Shown in pieces: positions 1 to 12,989 of a stretch of DNA of 64,000 nucleotides. The notes beneath the pieces are model-generated. The model saw only the letters and a list, made by a program, of their open reading frames with translations, was not told the DNA's origin and did not search any database. Each line of letters starts with the position of its first letter. The stretch's first letter is position 1. The position numbers and the translations under genes are program-made. Location: contig OX421494.1 of NCBI GenBank assembly GCA_949126835.1, forward strand, positions 24,396,696-24,460,695, read 5' to 3'. The stretch is from Anisus vortex. Lineage: Eukaryota; Mollusca; Gastropoda; Planorbidae.

Positions 1-630
1 CCTCCCCTCATCAGGACACACTCATTGTCCAGTTTCAATCAAGTAGCAGGTAGTAATCTGGAGAGCCAATGGATTAACGGCATGTCTTGTGCTATCTTGA
101 AACCCCCGCCCCCAAAATCTTTTCTTTTTGTGTTAAGAATTTCCCTCGGTGTGTGTTTGTTTGTGAGTTGTCCAAGTGCACTCGACGTCCATGTTTGTCC
201 AGAGAGTGGTCAGTGTGTCTGGCAGGAAGACTTTTTTTTCGTCCGTGAATGTTTGACTGGAAACTGGCTGGACATTGTACATAGCCTTCCCATTCCCCAC
301 CCTTTGTGTTTTATTACACACATTAGTTCTATAACGTACTAGTTCACATTGTAATCTACTACATAATATAGGCTCTACCCTAAGCCCAGTCAAAATATTA
401 TAGTTTTATATTGAAAACAGGGGTTCTAGCTCTGTCCAGCACTAGCATTCCAATTTTTCAGGCAGCATTGTTATACAGGAAGGTAATCTTTAGGATATTT
501 TCATGAATTTTTGTTGTTAATTCAATAACCGATTGACTAATCCTTGATTTTTTATAACTTTAAGCCATGATTTGACTTTTCAGTCCTTTCTCCCTCTGCC
601 TCTCTTCCTACCCCAATCTTTCTCTCTATT
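1..630. other. No gene seen; AT-rich non-coding
   Basis: I see no splice-bounded coding segment, recognised protein motif or transposon end here. The open frames are low in coding character. A cytosine/thymine-rich stretch begins towards the right end. Confidence 0.5.
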
Positions 631-660
631 TCTCTCTCTCTCTCTCTCTCCCTCTCTCTC

Positions 661-695
<35 letters not shown>
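631..695. repeat. (CT)n microsatellite
   Basis: An almost pure CT dinucleotide run of about 65 bp with a few CC interruptions. It is likely to be length-polymorphic. Confidence 0.95.
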
Positions 696-696
<1 letters not shown>

Positions 697-984
697 ACAC
701 CACCAACTCTAATTGTTCTATGATTCTAATATTTTTCTAGCCTGCGCAACAACACAAACATTTATTATTTAACTGTATTATGCACAATGAAATTGTTATA
801 CATCGGAATTGAAATCGCTAAAATCAAAATATGAAAACAGTTTAGAGCTTAAAAGATTAAGAATAAGGCATCATACATTAATCACTAAATCAATTTTTTT
901 TGGCACGTTGCGAATACTGAGCATATGTTTATCCGTTGACTATATTTTAAAATGTTTTTTTTCGTTGACAGTTTTTGGAAATCG

Positions 985-1270
985 ATCAGAGGATCTAGGA
1001 TTTAAGTCCAATCAGAGGATCTAGGATTTAAGTCCAATCAGAGGATCTAGGATTTAAGTCCAATCAGAGGATCTAGGATTTAAGTCCAATCAGAGGATCT
1101 AGGATTTAAGTCCAATCAGAGGATCTAGGATTTAAGTCCAATCAGAGGATCTAGGATTTAAGTCCAATCAGAGGATCTAGGATTTAAGTCCAATCAGAGG
1201 ATCCAGGATTTAAGTCCAATCAGAGGATCTAGGATTTAAGTCCAATCAGAGGATCTAGGATTTAAGTCCA
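985..1270. repeat. 26-bp minisatellite, 11 copies
   Basis: Eleven head-to-tail copies of a 26-bp unit containing AGAGGATCTAGGATTTAAGT. The copies are nearly identical; the ninth carries GGATCCAGG in place of GGATCTAGG. The near-perfect identity implies recent expansion or homogenisation. There are no unique spacers, so it is not a CRISPR array. Confidence 0.97.
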
Positions 1271-2105
1271 ATTTACATGGACGTTTCTTAGATACGAAAA
1301 CGTGAGTACATCATCGAGTCTACCCTGAGCAAACTTGGAATCAGATGAGTAGGCTACCATAGCTTGTACAATACATCCGTTAAGAGTAGCAGGCCTAAAG
1401 GCGACTTGGCAATCTCCTGACCGAATAATACTCTTATATCTGTCTATTCAGTAAACATATATTGTGTAGATTGCCTATAATTTGTCTGTTAGTCAACAAG
1501 ACTTCCGTTAAAGTAGCTCACCCCCTATATATTGTTATATCAACAATGTGTCCCTTATAGCAGCAGCATCCCGTCCTAGAGAACTCCGATATCATTGAAT
1601 CTTGAGAACAGGAGCCCTGATCGACGCTTACAGGTTTCATTAAGTAGCATTTGACCACTTGTAGGAAGGAAACAAAGGTATCAACAATGTGAAGTATACA
1701 GGTTTTTGTCTCCCCCAGGACTAAAACTGAGCCAAAGAAAGTTTACCAATGACAAGCAAACTGAAGGCGTCTATTTTTAAAGAGCACACCAGGCCTTAAA
1801 TAGAACACAGAACAGCCTGGCAGAGATGTTGATATTAGCTAATGCAAATACAAAATGGATGATTACACCACTGGAAAAATACTATCAGATTGTAATAACA
1901 AAATCGATCAAAGTATTTGGAATTGCTATAAATTGGAAAAAATAACAACATATTAATTTCTATGAATCTCCATAATAAAAAAAAAAGATGTTCAATAAAA
2001 TAAACCTAAATGTTCAACAACTTTAATGAGGATTTCAAAATGTTATTCCCCAAAATAATACATGGTTTATTGAAACATTTTGCCAATAAAACGTTTGCAA
2101 TTCAC
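1271..2105. other. No gene seen
   Basis: AT-rich sequence without a recognisable coding segment or repeat boundary. Confidence 0.45.
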
Positions 2106-2107
2106 TA

Positions 2108-2680
2108 TAGAGCGTTCTCAGTATGCGGAGCTTAAGTTTTTTTGTGTAAATTTAGTGACGTATTTGTGTAAATATAGAACCCACTTGAGGTACAAACCTA
2201 ACGTGGTGAAAGTGAAGTACTTCTTTATCATGCAAAATTCACATCTGAATATTGGCTATCCTACTCAAAAATAAGGAGGTAAATAGTAGTACTGTAGATT
2301 AATTGATTAATGTGATTAGGCTAGGGCCGGCTAGACCTATTTACACTTTCAATTTCACTTTATAGGCCTACACTTTTAATGTTTCGTAGGCTAGGCTACG
2401 ATGTCAAGCGATATTGTCGGTGAATAGGCTATCTAGTCAAGTAACTATTAGGCTCACATCGTCTATGATCTATGTCTATGATAATAATAAAATAGCCTAT
2501 TTTATTTAACATACATAATACAGCTTAAATCTTAATAAGACTTAAAACACAACACATCATTTAAAAAAAGCTCGAGCCTATATGAAACTTTATTAATACA
2601 GCGGCCATATTTAATTGTACACCATTACTCAAAGTAAACACAAATCACGTGCTTTTTGTCACGGGATTGCAAACGCCCTA
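2108..2680. mobile_element. TA-flanked MITE, copy 1
   Basis: The left end reads TAGAGCGTT and the right end, read inward on the other strand, TAGGGCGTT, and the element is flanked by TA on both sides. Internal landmarks near the left end (GTGACGTATTTGTGTAAATA) and near the right end (CACGTG, then CTTTTTGTCACG) recur in the same order in the copy at 30051-30615, which is nearly the same length. TA target sites suggest Tc1/mariner mobilisation. No transposase is encoded. Confidence 0.75.
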
Positions 2681-2979
2681 TAGAAAACATTAATGTGCAA
2701 AAATTAAATTTAAAAAGTGTCTACATTGTCTTTTTTGTCCAGTTATACTTTTATTAATATGACATATTTTGGTAGATGTCTTTAACGTTATTAACTGCTA
2801 AAATTTTCTTTTTTTTTATTCTGAAAGGAATTTTGTTGTTGCTTTTAAACCGTGTATATTAGATCTCTCATATTAACATTTCTTCTCTAAAATGGACAAT
2901 GTATTTATCTAAAACAAGCAATGTACCATTAATAAAATACAATGTTTCTCTATACATATCCGCGCCAACTGACATGTAA

Positions 2980-3177
2980 AAAAATAAAGTACCCTTCGCA
3001 CAAAACTGACCCTAGGGCTGGTGAAGTAGCGTTCACCAGTTTCTGTGGCCACGGCATACGAGGGAATTTGTGGCCAGCACAATGCCCAGGTGCCTTTACT
3101 TTACTCAGGGGTATCCTCAAGTCCCGGGAAAAGATCCTAGTCTGCAGCAAGGATTCGAACCCAGAACCTTTTTTTGG
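2980..3177 (-). mobile_element. tRNA-derived SINE (family 1), truncated head
   Basis: Matches the SINE body seen more fully at 35176-35456 and 37512-37789. The plus strand shows the tail first (AAAGTACCC), then the body landmarks GTTCACCAGTTTCTGTGGCC and GCCTTTACTTTA, and finally the reverse complement of a Pol III B box (GATTCGAACCC). The A-box end is lost into a T-rich tract. Confidence 0.85.
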
Positions 3178-4635
3178 TGCTGCAACATGGAAATGAACGC
3201 CCCCCCCCTTGATATTACTAACACTACGTTACATATTGTTAAAGTAGACTACAACCCCCTCACCCTTTTCCCAAATCCAAAACAGTCCCCCCCCTCACTC
3301 CTTTCTCTATCCCTCTGTCCCAAGTCCCAAAGACATGTCTTGTGTATTTAAAACAAAACAAAAACTAGATTAAACTAGGATAATTCTAGTCGGTCTTTGT
3401 TATCATAATGTTCCGAGTTCAGAGGAAGGAATTAACGGCCCATATTGAAACAGTGAAACGTGTAATAATAAAACCACAAGTCCTTTCTTGAGCTGAATAT
3501 TTTAGCAGACGTCTTGGCCGAGACAACTTTTATGGTCCTCAACCACCCACTCTTGAGTGTAACCTACGTATATTTTCATATAATGTAGCATATATTTCAA
3601 GTAGGCCTACTTTTTTAAAAGTACAAATACAACTCTAACAGGTTAGGGTTACGTTATCATTTGTAAAATTAGTTTCTAACATGTTCGAAGCGTAACAATA
3701 CATTTTCAGTTGACCACCGGTAAGTTCTGGTCAACTTCTAGTACAAAATATATCTTTAAAATAAATGCATCTATATGAGTGTATGTGTCAGTGTGGGTGT
3801 ATTTTAAGTTCGTCAATATATCTTTATGACCTTCTCTATAAGTACGACTTAAGTTGTGTGAGTGAGTGTATGTTTGCGATAAACTCTGTATGTGCATGAT
3901 TATATGTGTCACTGTGTGTATGTGTGTGTGCATAGTTAAGTATCTGATTTCCAGTTCACAAAATGACATTGTTCCTTAATCCCTACAAGTGTCAAGATTT
4001 CTAAAAGAAAAGAAATAATTGTATATAACAAACAAACACAAAAAAAAAGTTCCATGCCGCGGTCCTACAGCGTTCACTTGTCTTATTTCAATATTCAACA
4101 CCAGGGGCCGCAACAATAGCAAATATTTGCAACAGCGGTTCTCGCGATGGCTGTCTTGATACTCCGAAAGCCGAGAGATTTTTCTAATGATACCTCTGTG
4201 GTTGTCACAGATGAAAGCGTGATGGGGATGGGGACTATCTTTCAGAAGAATCCATGGACATGGGGGGGGGGGGGGGGGGGGGAGGTGCAACCAGGGGAGA
4301 GAAAGCTTCTTTAAAAAAAAACAAACATATTTTTATTGTTTAAAGGGAGAGAATTGACTAACAAAAAGAGTTCATATTTCACCTGAACAAACGGAGGGGG
4401 AAGGTGGAGAGGGAGGCAGGGGAGGGAGGGACATATGCTAAGTAGCCTACAGATTTGTGTGTGTAGCGTGTACGTGTGATTAAATAGTACACAGTGCAGG
4501 CAGACGACTAAATTATAACATTGTAGGTTGGTGTGTTTCTGGGGGAGGGTGGATGTAGAGTGTGTAATGTACCTATGTTTGCCTTTACACGTGCTCTAGA
4601 TTTTATTATTTCGGAATGACAGACAACTTTAAATA
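3178..4635. other. No gene seen; simple sequence
   Basis: Contains a degenerate GT/TGTA-rich tract around 3770-3940 and a run of more than 20 G around 4261-4282. Open frames on the minus strand here only translate these simple repeats. Confidence 0.5.
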
Positions 4636-5740
4636 GTTAAATTTTCATGCCGTGTCGTGTAGTTGTTAGTTGCGTTAAATTTTCATGCCGTGTCGTGTAG
4701 TTGTTAGTTAGTTGCGTTAAATTTTCATGCCGTGTCGTGTAGTTGTTAGTTAGTTGTGATAAATTTTCATGCCGTGTCGTGTAGTTGCTAGTTGCGTTAA
4801 ATTTTCATGCCGTGTCGTGTAGTTGTTAGTTAGTTGCGTTAAATGTTCATGCCGTGTCGTGTAGTTGTTAGTTAGTTGCGTTAAATTTTCATGCCGTGTC
4901 GTGTAGTTGTTAGTTAGTTGCGTTAAATTTTCATGCCGTGTCGTGTAGTTGTTAGTTAGTTGCGTTAAATTTTCATGCCGTGTCGTGTAGTTGTTAGTTA
5001 GTTGCGTTAAATTTTCATGCCGTGTCGTGTAGTTGTTAGTTAGTTGCGTTAAATTTTCATGCCGTGTCGTGTAGTTGTTAGTTAGTTGCGTTAAATTTTC
5101 ATGCCGTGTCGTGTAGTTGTTAGTTAGTTGCGTTAAATTTTCATGCCGTGTCGTGTAGTTGTTAGTTAGTTGCGTTAAATTTTCATGCCGTGTCGTGTAG
5201 TTGTTAGTTAGTTGCGTTAAATTTTCATGCCGTGTCGTGTAGTTGTTAGTTAGTTGCGTTAAATTTTCATGCCGTGTCGTGTAGTTGTTAGTTAGTTGCG
5301 TTAAATTTTCATGCCGTGTCGTGTAGTTGTTAGTTGCATTAAATTTTCATGCCGTGTCGTGTAGTTGTTAGTTGCGTTAAATTTTCATGCCGTGTCGTGT
5401 AGTTGCGTTAAATTTTCATGCCGTGTCGTGTAGTTGTTAGTTAGTTGCGTTAAATGTTCATGCCGTGTCGTGTAGTTGTTAGTTAGTTGCGTTAAATTTT
5501 CATGCCGTGTCGTGTAGTTGTTAGTTAGTTGCGTTAAATTTTCATGCCGTGTCGTGTAGTTGTTAGTTAGTTGCGTTAAATTTTCATGCCGTGTCGTGTA
5601 GTTGTTAGTTAGTTGCGTTAAATTTTCATGCCGTGTCGTGTAGTTGTTAGTTAGTTGCGTTAAATTTTCATGCTGTGTCGTGTAGTTGTTAGTTAGTTGC
5701 GTTAAATTTTCATGCCGTGTCGTGTAGTTGTTAGTTGCGA
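4636..5740. repeat. 42-bp minisatellite, 27 copies
   Basis: I count 27 copies of a unit containing TTTTCATGCCGTGTCGTGTA followed by GTTGTTAGTTAGTTGCG. Most are 42 bp; several are 38 bp because one GTTA step is missing, and one is shorter still. Point variants are few (TGTTCATG twice, CATGCTGTG once). The GTTA indels look like replication slippage inside an otherwise homogenised array. Confidence 0.97.
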
Positions 5741-5994
5741 TTAATTAAAGTAAATCTCCTGACTCATCTTTAAATATATAAAAAAAAACAGCAGTGACGT
5801 CATTCGTAGTAAATCAAGTCTTATATATGTTTTAATAAAAAGCGTTTAAGTCTTTGCTTGTTTTGAAAAAACATATATTTGGGCTTTAAACTAGAACCTT
5901 TTTCATTGTTCAATTGGAAGGTCAAAGAAAGAGATAAGCTCCTAAAAACAAACTATATCCCTATAAGCTTACACTCAGTAGGCCATGTTCTGTA

Positions 5995-6773
5995 TAGGCA
6001 TGTTAAAACCGGTTTGTTTTCAAAACCGGTTTTCGGTTCTATAAAACCGGTTTAAAACCGGATTTCGGTTACCCCCTCCCAGGCCAGAAAAGCCAAATGT
6101 GCGTAGTTTTGTAGGTATCTTTGAAAAATAGTTCAAACTTAAAAAATTAGTGTTTGCAGGGCATTCAATGGGTTGATTTGTGTGAATACAATATAATTTT
6201 GTACACTTTACCATTAAATTCTTTTGAACTAAAAAAAAATCTGGGCAAATTGATTAAAACCGATAATAGTTTTCAATAGTGATAAACTCATTTCCGATTA
6301 TCATTGACCATAATATTAAGAAGCATATGAAGAGGATGACGATGTTAATCCAGGATGCTTCGTATGCAGGTTCGTACACAATCCAGTGGTACTGCCACAG
6401 CTCAGGCTTATCTGTTGGGAACATAGTTTACACCGAGCCATCGTTGAAGAATTTTTTTCAAGGATGAGCCGAAATGTAAAAAGATTCATGTTAGTTGTAA
6501 CTGTAACTTATCATTTGGTTTGATGTTGTTTTTATCGCAAACCATAGTTGGTATTTGGAAAAAAAGAAATACAACATCTAAGACTAAATAGAGTTAGCAA
6601 GGCATTTCAAGAATTGTTTTATGCGAATCCAACATTATTTATTAAAAATATTTCCATCAGAACAAAAAGAAAATGGTTCATACCAACAAACCGAAATCCG
6701 GTTTTGAAAATCAAAACCGGTTTTCAGTTTCAAAACCGGAATCCGGTATTCCGGTTTTCGTTTAACATCCCTA
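5995..6773. mobile_element. hAT element rich in ACCGG, with perfect target duplication
   Basis: Flanked by identical 8-bp copies of GTTCTGTA (5987-5994 and 6774-6781). The ends are inverted: TAGGCATGTTAAA on the left and TAGGGATGTTAAA on the right read inward. Both subterminal regions are packed with AAACCGG-type motifs, likely transposase binding repeats. An 8-bp duplication is the hAT signature. The 779-bp element has no transposase frame and is non-autonomous. Confidence 0.9.
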
Positions 6774-6781
6774 GTTCTGTA

Positions 6782-7940
6782 CTTCAAATATATTTCTTAT
6801 TATTAGGCCTATACTGTAAAATTAATATCACACTATACAAAAGTATACTGTTAATACAATAGAAATATTGATTATTTATTTGTATTTTTTTTAAAACTAT
6901 TTCAAATAGCAAATTCTCTGAACCAGTTCCATCAAATTATTCAGAGAAGACCTAAAGGAGATGGGAGTTAGTTGGTCATTTCGCTGCTTCAGACGGCCAC
7001 TAATTGTGTCCTTGATTAACTGACTATAAATGACTTAAAGTTTGGACTTGACATAGAAAATAAACAAGCTAATTCAAAAAATGACTTTACTTAATAACTT
7101 AATAGATTTTTTAAAAGTCATTTTTGTTTCTTTTAATCTGTGTTCAAATTGACAAAGTAACAAATAAAGGCACAAGAGACACTACCATTGGTACATACTT
7201 CACAAATAAAATAATTATGTAGGCCTATGTAAGGTACACTTAAAACCTTTTGTTATAAGCAGTCACGAAATTAAATATGAAAAATGTATTAAACAATATT
7301 TTAATGTGTATTGAGAACAAAGTTTTTAAATAAAGTTAAACTTGTATTAAAAAATTGAATTAAATTCTGAAGAACCTCATTGCAAGAAAAAAAAGTAGTC
7401 GAACCTTTTACTTTTAGTCTTGTCATTGGGTTTACAGTATCCTAATGACGATATAGTTACTTTATCAGGGTGTGGTTATTTTACTTCTTTATCAACGCCT
7501 ACCGACTAATTGCAGCCAAAAAAACAGATATCAACGTTATTTGACCAAAAAAAAAAAAAAAAAAACACTTTCCACCGCTTGTAGAATTAGACTCCAATAC
7601 TCATTGGTAAACTCATGTGATAGAAAGCACTGTGCTCTAATCCATTGCTTAGGATATGGCATTATGGGAAGCATCCAGGACTGGATTAGCGTAACCATTA
7701 AGCTAAAAAAAAAGCACGTATCCATGGCATCGAGGAATTTTCATAGCAGGAATTTACCGTGATCTGATGGTACAAACTGATACTACATCAACCAAAGAGT
7801 GCTTATTTAATTACAAAAAAGTATTATCAAAAGATTTTAAATTTCAAATAGTAGTAGAAAACTTTTCACTTATAAGTAAGCTGGAAGTATACACAAACAA
7901 ACAATATCAAATAATTAAAATCTATTGATCTTAATAATTA
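6782..7940. other. No gene seen
   Basis: AT-rich with A-rich homopolymers near 7547-7565. No supported coding sequence or transposon end. Confidence 0.45.
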
Positions 7941-8112
7941 AAAAAAAGTAAAGTATCCCGTCAGACCCCAATTGATCTATAGAGCCAGCGTTCACCAGTT
8001 TCTTAGGCATGGCACACCCAGCCGCCTTTACTTTACCCCCAACGAATGTCAGGTAGCCTTCGCCAGGATTTGAACCCAGAACCTTCGGTACGCCAGTCGA
8101 ACGCGCTGCCGT
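7941..8112 (-). mobile_element. tRNA-derived SINE (family 1), internally deleted
   Basis: The tail motif AAAGTATCCCGTCAGACC leads into GTTCACCAGTTTCTTAGG, GCCGCCTTTACTTTACCCC and the head region with TTTGAACCCAGAACCTTCGG and CAGTCGAACGCGCTGCCG. Compared with the copy at 35176-35456 it lacks the segment between the body and the B box. It is diverged and old. Confidence 0.85.
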
Positions 8113-10192
8113 TATCTAAATAATATTTAAGTGGTTTTTTTTTTATTTGTATGAAAAATATATTGTTATTGTTTTTGTTTTTTTAAATCTAAATTTGAAA
8201 TACATATATAATAGATACAAAAGGGATGCTGCAAAATGATAAAATGTTTTGCGTATATATGGCCGGTAAATCCCGTCCTGGATAGGTCTAATAGCAACAT
8301 ATCATCGTTGCCAGCGTATAGTTTGAGGGATACTTTTTGAAGATTACGCGAAAAAAGGGGGGAGGGGAAAATTGGTGGGGTAGGGAATAGAAGAAAAAAA
8401 GAGAAAAACCTAATAACGGGATGAAGTGGGCGGGGACGGCCAGAACAATTGCCAGGTCATCAATTTCTATTTGGATTTTATTATATAAAAAATAGATATA
8501 AATATGTAGACCGCATTTATGCCATATATGTTTTTCTCATTATGTTTAATGTATGTTTAACGCTTGACATTTCTTTGTATAAATATATAATGTTAAATGT
8601 ATCTATTATTTATGATTGAGTATAAATGATTGTATTACAGAAGATCAATCAATTAATGACATGAAAGGAAAAGTGGCGCAATTAATTATCAATATAATCG
8701 GTGTTCTTCTCTAGCTACTGAACAATAATATACTTTTTATAAAACCAGGTCTCATAACTCACAAAAAGAATGTTCATTCAATATTGATTTACCTCCCCAC
8801 TCCTCTCTAATCACGATTGATCATTCCATGTGATCAATGTAGGCAGTTGATCTATAAATCAATGTAATGGTGTTGTTTTTTTACCCCTCGGCCTTAGAAA
8901 AATCAATCATTCCACTCAGCCCAAACAAAACAAATAAAAAAGAAATAGTTTGAGTTCTACAATCAACAACAGTGACTATGAATACAGAACTCTCTCGCAG
9001 ACTAGAGTCCACACCCTCTCTAAACACACACACACACACACATATGCACAAATAAGGACGCCTGGACATTAATTGTGCATTACTGAACAGAAAAACAGAC
9101 GTTGTGTTTACGATCATCTCTCGTGAGAACTGATAGAAGAATGAACCCAAGAAATAGTGTTTAAATCTAAAGAGTTTCTTTTATAAGTATGTGGTCGACA
9201 TCGTTCTATTCAATGGTGAAAAGGTTACGAGTTTAAACGGTGCCAAAACGTAAAGATCGGCACCATAAGAAAGTAAAAGTCAGTGTGGGTTTTCAAGAGC
9301 TTCACAGTATCGTTGTTTATATCCGCAACAAGTTGGCAACAACATATCATGCACTTCACTTGCTTTCTAGCACTTTGGGTCATCGTTACATTTAAAATCA
9401 TGGGTACCGCCCCCCCCCCCCCCCTTTCCACATATGTTAACAGAGACACTACTCGGAATTTTTCATTATACTGTTTATAATATTAATAATATAATAATGG
9501 ATTATTTAACATACAAACAAAAAAAGATGCCCCCTCCCCTTTCACCATACAATAATAAATCCTGCATACACCCATGGAAATTAGTAAATAGGTCAAGTAA
9601 AGAAAAAGTCAATAGAAAGTTATAACAGTGACTTATGGTTTATGATATACTATATATAATGTACTAAATATTATAAAAGAAAAAAATAAATATAATATAA
9701 CCGTATCAGATCTTATTTAATCCATTTCTAGGTCTTTCTAATATATATATATATATATATTGTTAAAACTATCTATTAATCTATTTTATTAATATAAATT
9801 TAGATTAGATTAGTGTCTAGATATATTATATCTCATAGATCTATATATCTATCTATTATATCTGTTTATCACTTAGCCTGTTTGTTGTCTGCTTTTTTTC
9901 TATTTATCAATATGCCAATCTTTCTTTATGTCTCTCTGTCTTCCCACCCATCTAATCTATTCACCTATCTATCGAATGATTAATATATCTGATCAATCAA
10001 TATCTATTTATCCATAGTAAAATTTGTGCTTGCCAGGAATATATTGCATCAACCGTTGAGACCCGTCTGATACACACACTACATCATTATGATCTAACCT
10101 AGACAATTAAACGTAACCTAATACTATCCTAGGCTTACAATAAGATAAGACACACAAAAATTACACTTCAATAGTTTGGGGCTTATTCTTAC
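8113..10192. other. No gene seen; AT-rich with short microsatellites
   Basis: Holds a CA tract near 9026-9043, a run of C near 9411-9424, an AT tract near 9740-9760 and TCTA-like sequence near 9830-9860. A minus-strand frame at 8881-9150 reads through the CA tract and has no other support. Confidence 0.5.
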
Positions 10193-10253
10193 CTGGTATA
10201 TTCAGACAAATCAGCTGTAGGAGTATGAAAATCCAATCAAATCTCTTCCACAT
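10193..10253 (-). CDS. Candidate first coding exon encoding a signal peptide
   Basis: On the minus strand an ATG with an A-rich upstream context opens a 20-codon segment reading MWKRFDWIFILLQLICLNIP. A perfect donor, CCAG followed by GTAAGAAT, then closes it with one base left over (phase 1). This is a classical signal peptide: basic n-region, hydrophobic core and proline near the end. Phase-1 introns straight after signal peptides are typical of modular secreted or membrane proteins. No further exon of this gene is recognised to the left, so it should continue beyond the window or through exons I cannot see. The layout resembles the signal exon at 45591-45645, suggesting but not proving a related neighbour gene. 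Confidence 0.5.
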
Positions 10254-11350
10254 TTTAAAAAATCAAGTCTCAATGTTATGTGCACACATCAATAAACAAA
10301 CAAAAATTCAAACTAGCTTTTGTGTCCTCGTATAATGAAAGCAATTTTCTATTCTACCAATGTACACAGTTGAGAAAGATGTAAACATTCCTTGTTTGGT
10401 TAGAAAACATATAGGTCTACTTTCAATTTTCCTTCTGTGGGTGAACAAAATTGTACGATCTGTCATACGAGTGGTAATTACCTTCCTGTTGCTGAAATAA
10501 ATAGCAATGGTATTCATATAAATCTGCGAGAAAACCCTTTTACTTTTAACACTTTAAACACATCCTCAATACCTGTGTTATTGATCCGTTTCGTTAGAAT
10601 TTGTCTTAACGTTTATGGCGACTATCACTATCACAGGATCATAAAAATAAATACACAAAAACCAAACCCAGATTACATTGGACGTTTAAGAAATATAGTC
10701 GACACACGCCTGCCAAGTAACAACACACGCACATAATAATATATATCTCTTTGATTTCTTCTTCTTTACATTGAAGTAGAACCAATGTTTTAAATCAACA
10801 CATAAAATAATAGCACCGAGTTTTGCTGTCAACTATATATAACTTCACGTACACAGTGAATAAAAAATTTTTTTTACTTGTGTGTGTAAAATTATTCTGA
10901 AGTACGATACACGGAAACCTACATAAATAATGCATAGGTCGATGCCGAAAATAAAAATAGCGCTTGCGAATCCATAACTTCGATACCCACTGGGCGAGTT
11001 GGGGCGTCAGACAACTAGGGCGTGTTGATGCGGCTGACAATTCAATTACAATATAAAAGGTATATTTACACAAAGTTGAGGCTGTTGACTTAATGTTTGT
11101 CTCCCTTTCTCATAGCAGTTAGACTCAAAATGGGAGAGAACTGTTCTGTGTATTTAAATAACAACAGTGGGGAGATAATAAAGCAAAAGTCGTCCTGTAC
11201 TTCTGTTTATTTTTTTTTTCTAGCTGTCTTCTTTGCGTTAAAAACACTTTTGAAATTTAAGAAATATGGATAATGAATGGAGAGAACGGGTTAGACTATT
11301 TGGGTCAAACGTTTGAAGAAAGTATATATACATGTAGAGCATTCTTTTTA
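10254..11350. other. No gene seen
   Basis: AT-rich; short open frames on both strands lack splice or motif support. Confidence 0.4.
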
Positions 11351-11351
11351 C

Positions 11352-11645
11352 ATGGCTAATGAAGCAGCGTTAATTTGTTTCGTTTTGGCTCTGGCATAGG
11401 CCTACTAGGGGATTGTGTGATCAGCACAATGCACAGTCAAATGTAGAGAAAATGTATCTTTGTCAGAAGATGTTTGCCCATAAGGCTAGTGAAGCAGTGC
11501 TCATCAGTTTCCGTGGCCTCGACATACAAGAATATCATGTGGCCAGCACAATTCACACAATCGCTTTTGCTTTTTCCCTAACTGATGTCAGTTACCCATC
11601 AGGGCTGGTTAGACTCAGAGGACATACTCCATCTCCACCAGTTGA
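11352..11645 (-). mobile_element. Two degenerate SINE (family 1) fragments in tandem
   Basis: Two diverged pieces of the family-1 SINE body lie side by side in the same orientation. In the first, the segment around AATGAAGCAGCGTTAATTTG is followed by TGATCAGCACAATGCACAG. In the second, GTGAAGCAGTGCTCATCAG is followed by ATGTGGCCAGCACAATTCAC and TACCCATCAGGGCTGG. The tRNA-like heads are not recognisable. Many mismatches imply old insertions. Confidence 0.7.
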
Positions 11646-12989
11646 AACAAGAATTGTGTTTATTTTATCCCCTAAATTAGATTATCGTATGAACTCTTAA
11701 CGTGAGCCAAGTCAACACATTTTTATTAAAGAGTTTTCGAAAGTACAGATCATTATAGATCATATTCCAGAATTGTAATGCAACTTCCCAACCCTCTGTC
11801 CTTTTCCATAGAAGAAGATGTTTCCAATTTTCTTTAAGACACTTATTTAAATTACTTTGCTAACGTCTACATTTTGTAAGCAAATATGTAAAAGTAATTA
11901 TTTATATCTGTAGCCGTTATTCATCTCTATTTATTATGTTTTATACTCGTTGTTTTATGGTGGACAACTCCTGACTGAGCTGCAGTTAACTCCCTTCCTC
12001 TACACTATGTAGGCTACTAAGATAAGAAATACATGTAGGCTACGGACTTATCAATACATTAAAAATAGTCATACATATAAAAAAAAAATAACAACCTAAG
12101 AACGTGTCATAAAAACAACCTCAATCTGTAAAATATGTCTAAAACTATTTTTAGGCTAACGTGAACAAAAGTGAATGTTTAGAAGTTGTTTTAAATCAAA
12201 CACTACAAACATAGATAAGGAAGAGAGGAAGCTTAAATTATTCTTTTTTTAGCCCAAGTAACACTTTCTATAAGATTTCATATGACTTGTACGACTTGCA
12301 ATTTTAATGTGTTGAGTCCAACATGGCAAATAATCCTTTCTATATTAAAACTATAAGTGACAAGAATTCTATGACTATTGTCATATCTTCTTTTCTCTCT
12401 TCTCAAGGTTGTAATTAAAACAAAATCGAACAAGGGTTTGAAAATTAGGTTTACTTCCGGTCCTTTTCCGCCATCTTCTTTTGACTTTGTGACTAAAGTT
12501 TAAAAGCAGGTTTTGTTATTCTTCTACTACATGCATAAACTCTAAAAACCGGAATACTTCTTATGACAGAATAACAATTAGCACCAACTTGTGACAATAA
12601 AGAGAAAAGAAACTGTTTTAAAGATGAAATGCTTTAGGCCTATCGGCTATCGTCGCTGTATTTTTTCCCGGACTTGAAGGCGACCATCGACGTTTTTGTA
12701 GTTTAAAACTAACGACATGGCCGGTCTAGTATTGGTCAGACTTGAATAAACCTAGGACTAGAGAATCATTGAAAACAAAAATCAGGTTTGGGGAAAAGAA
12801 TTTTTGGAAGAGGCCCTTTTCCCTCCTTTGCCTAAGTTAGCTATCGCATTATCAAGCAGACGTGAAGCCAGACAAACTTTATATAAATTACATTGCTGGG
12901 GTTAGTTTTGTATGTTTAGGTTATTATAAAAAGCATAATGTTAATTAATAATTTATATTTGACTTAAAGGTACTTTTGTCTCACCTCTA
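11646..12989. other. No gene seen
   Basis: AT-rich intergenic or intronic DNA without supported features. Confidence 0.4.

Noticed and set aside
985..1270. Regular short repeats that could suggest a CRISPR array
   Set aside because: The units are contiguous with no unique spacers, and the host is clearly eukaryotic. The same applies to the other tandem arrays in the window.
3976..4290. Minus-strand frame beginning with a proline run
   Set aside because: The prolines come from a G homopolymer; the rest has no support. Similar proline-run frames near 40096, 51774 and 58839 were dropped for the same reason.
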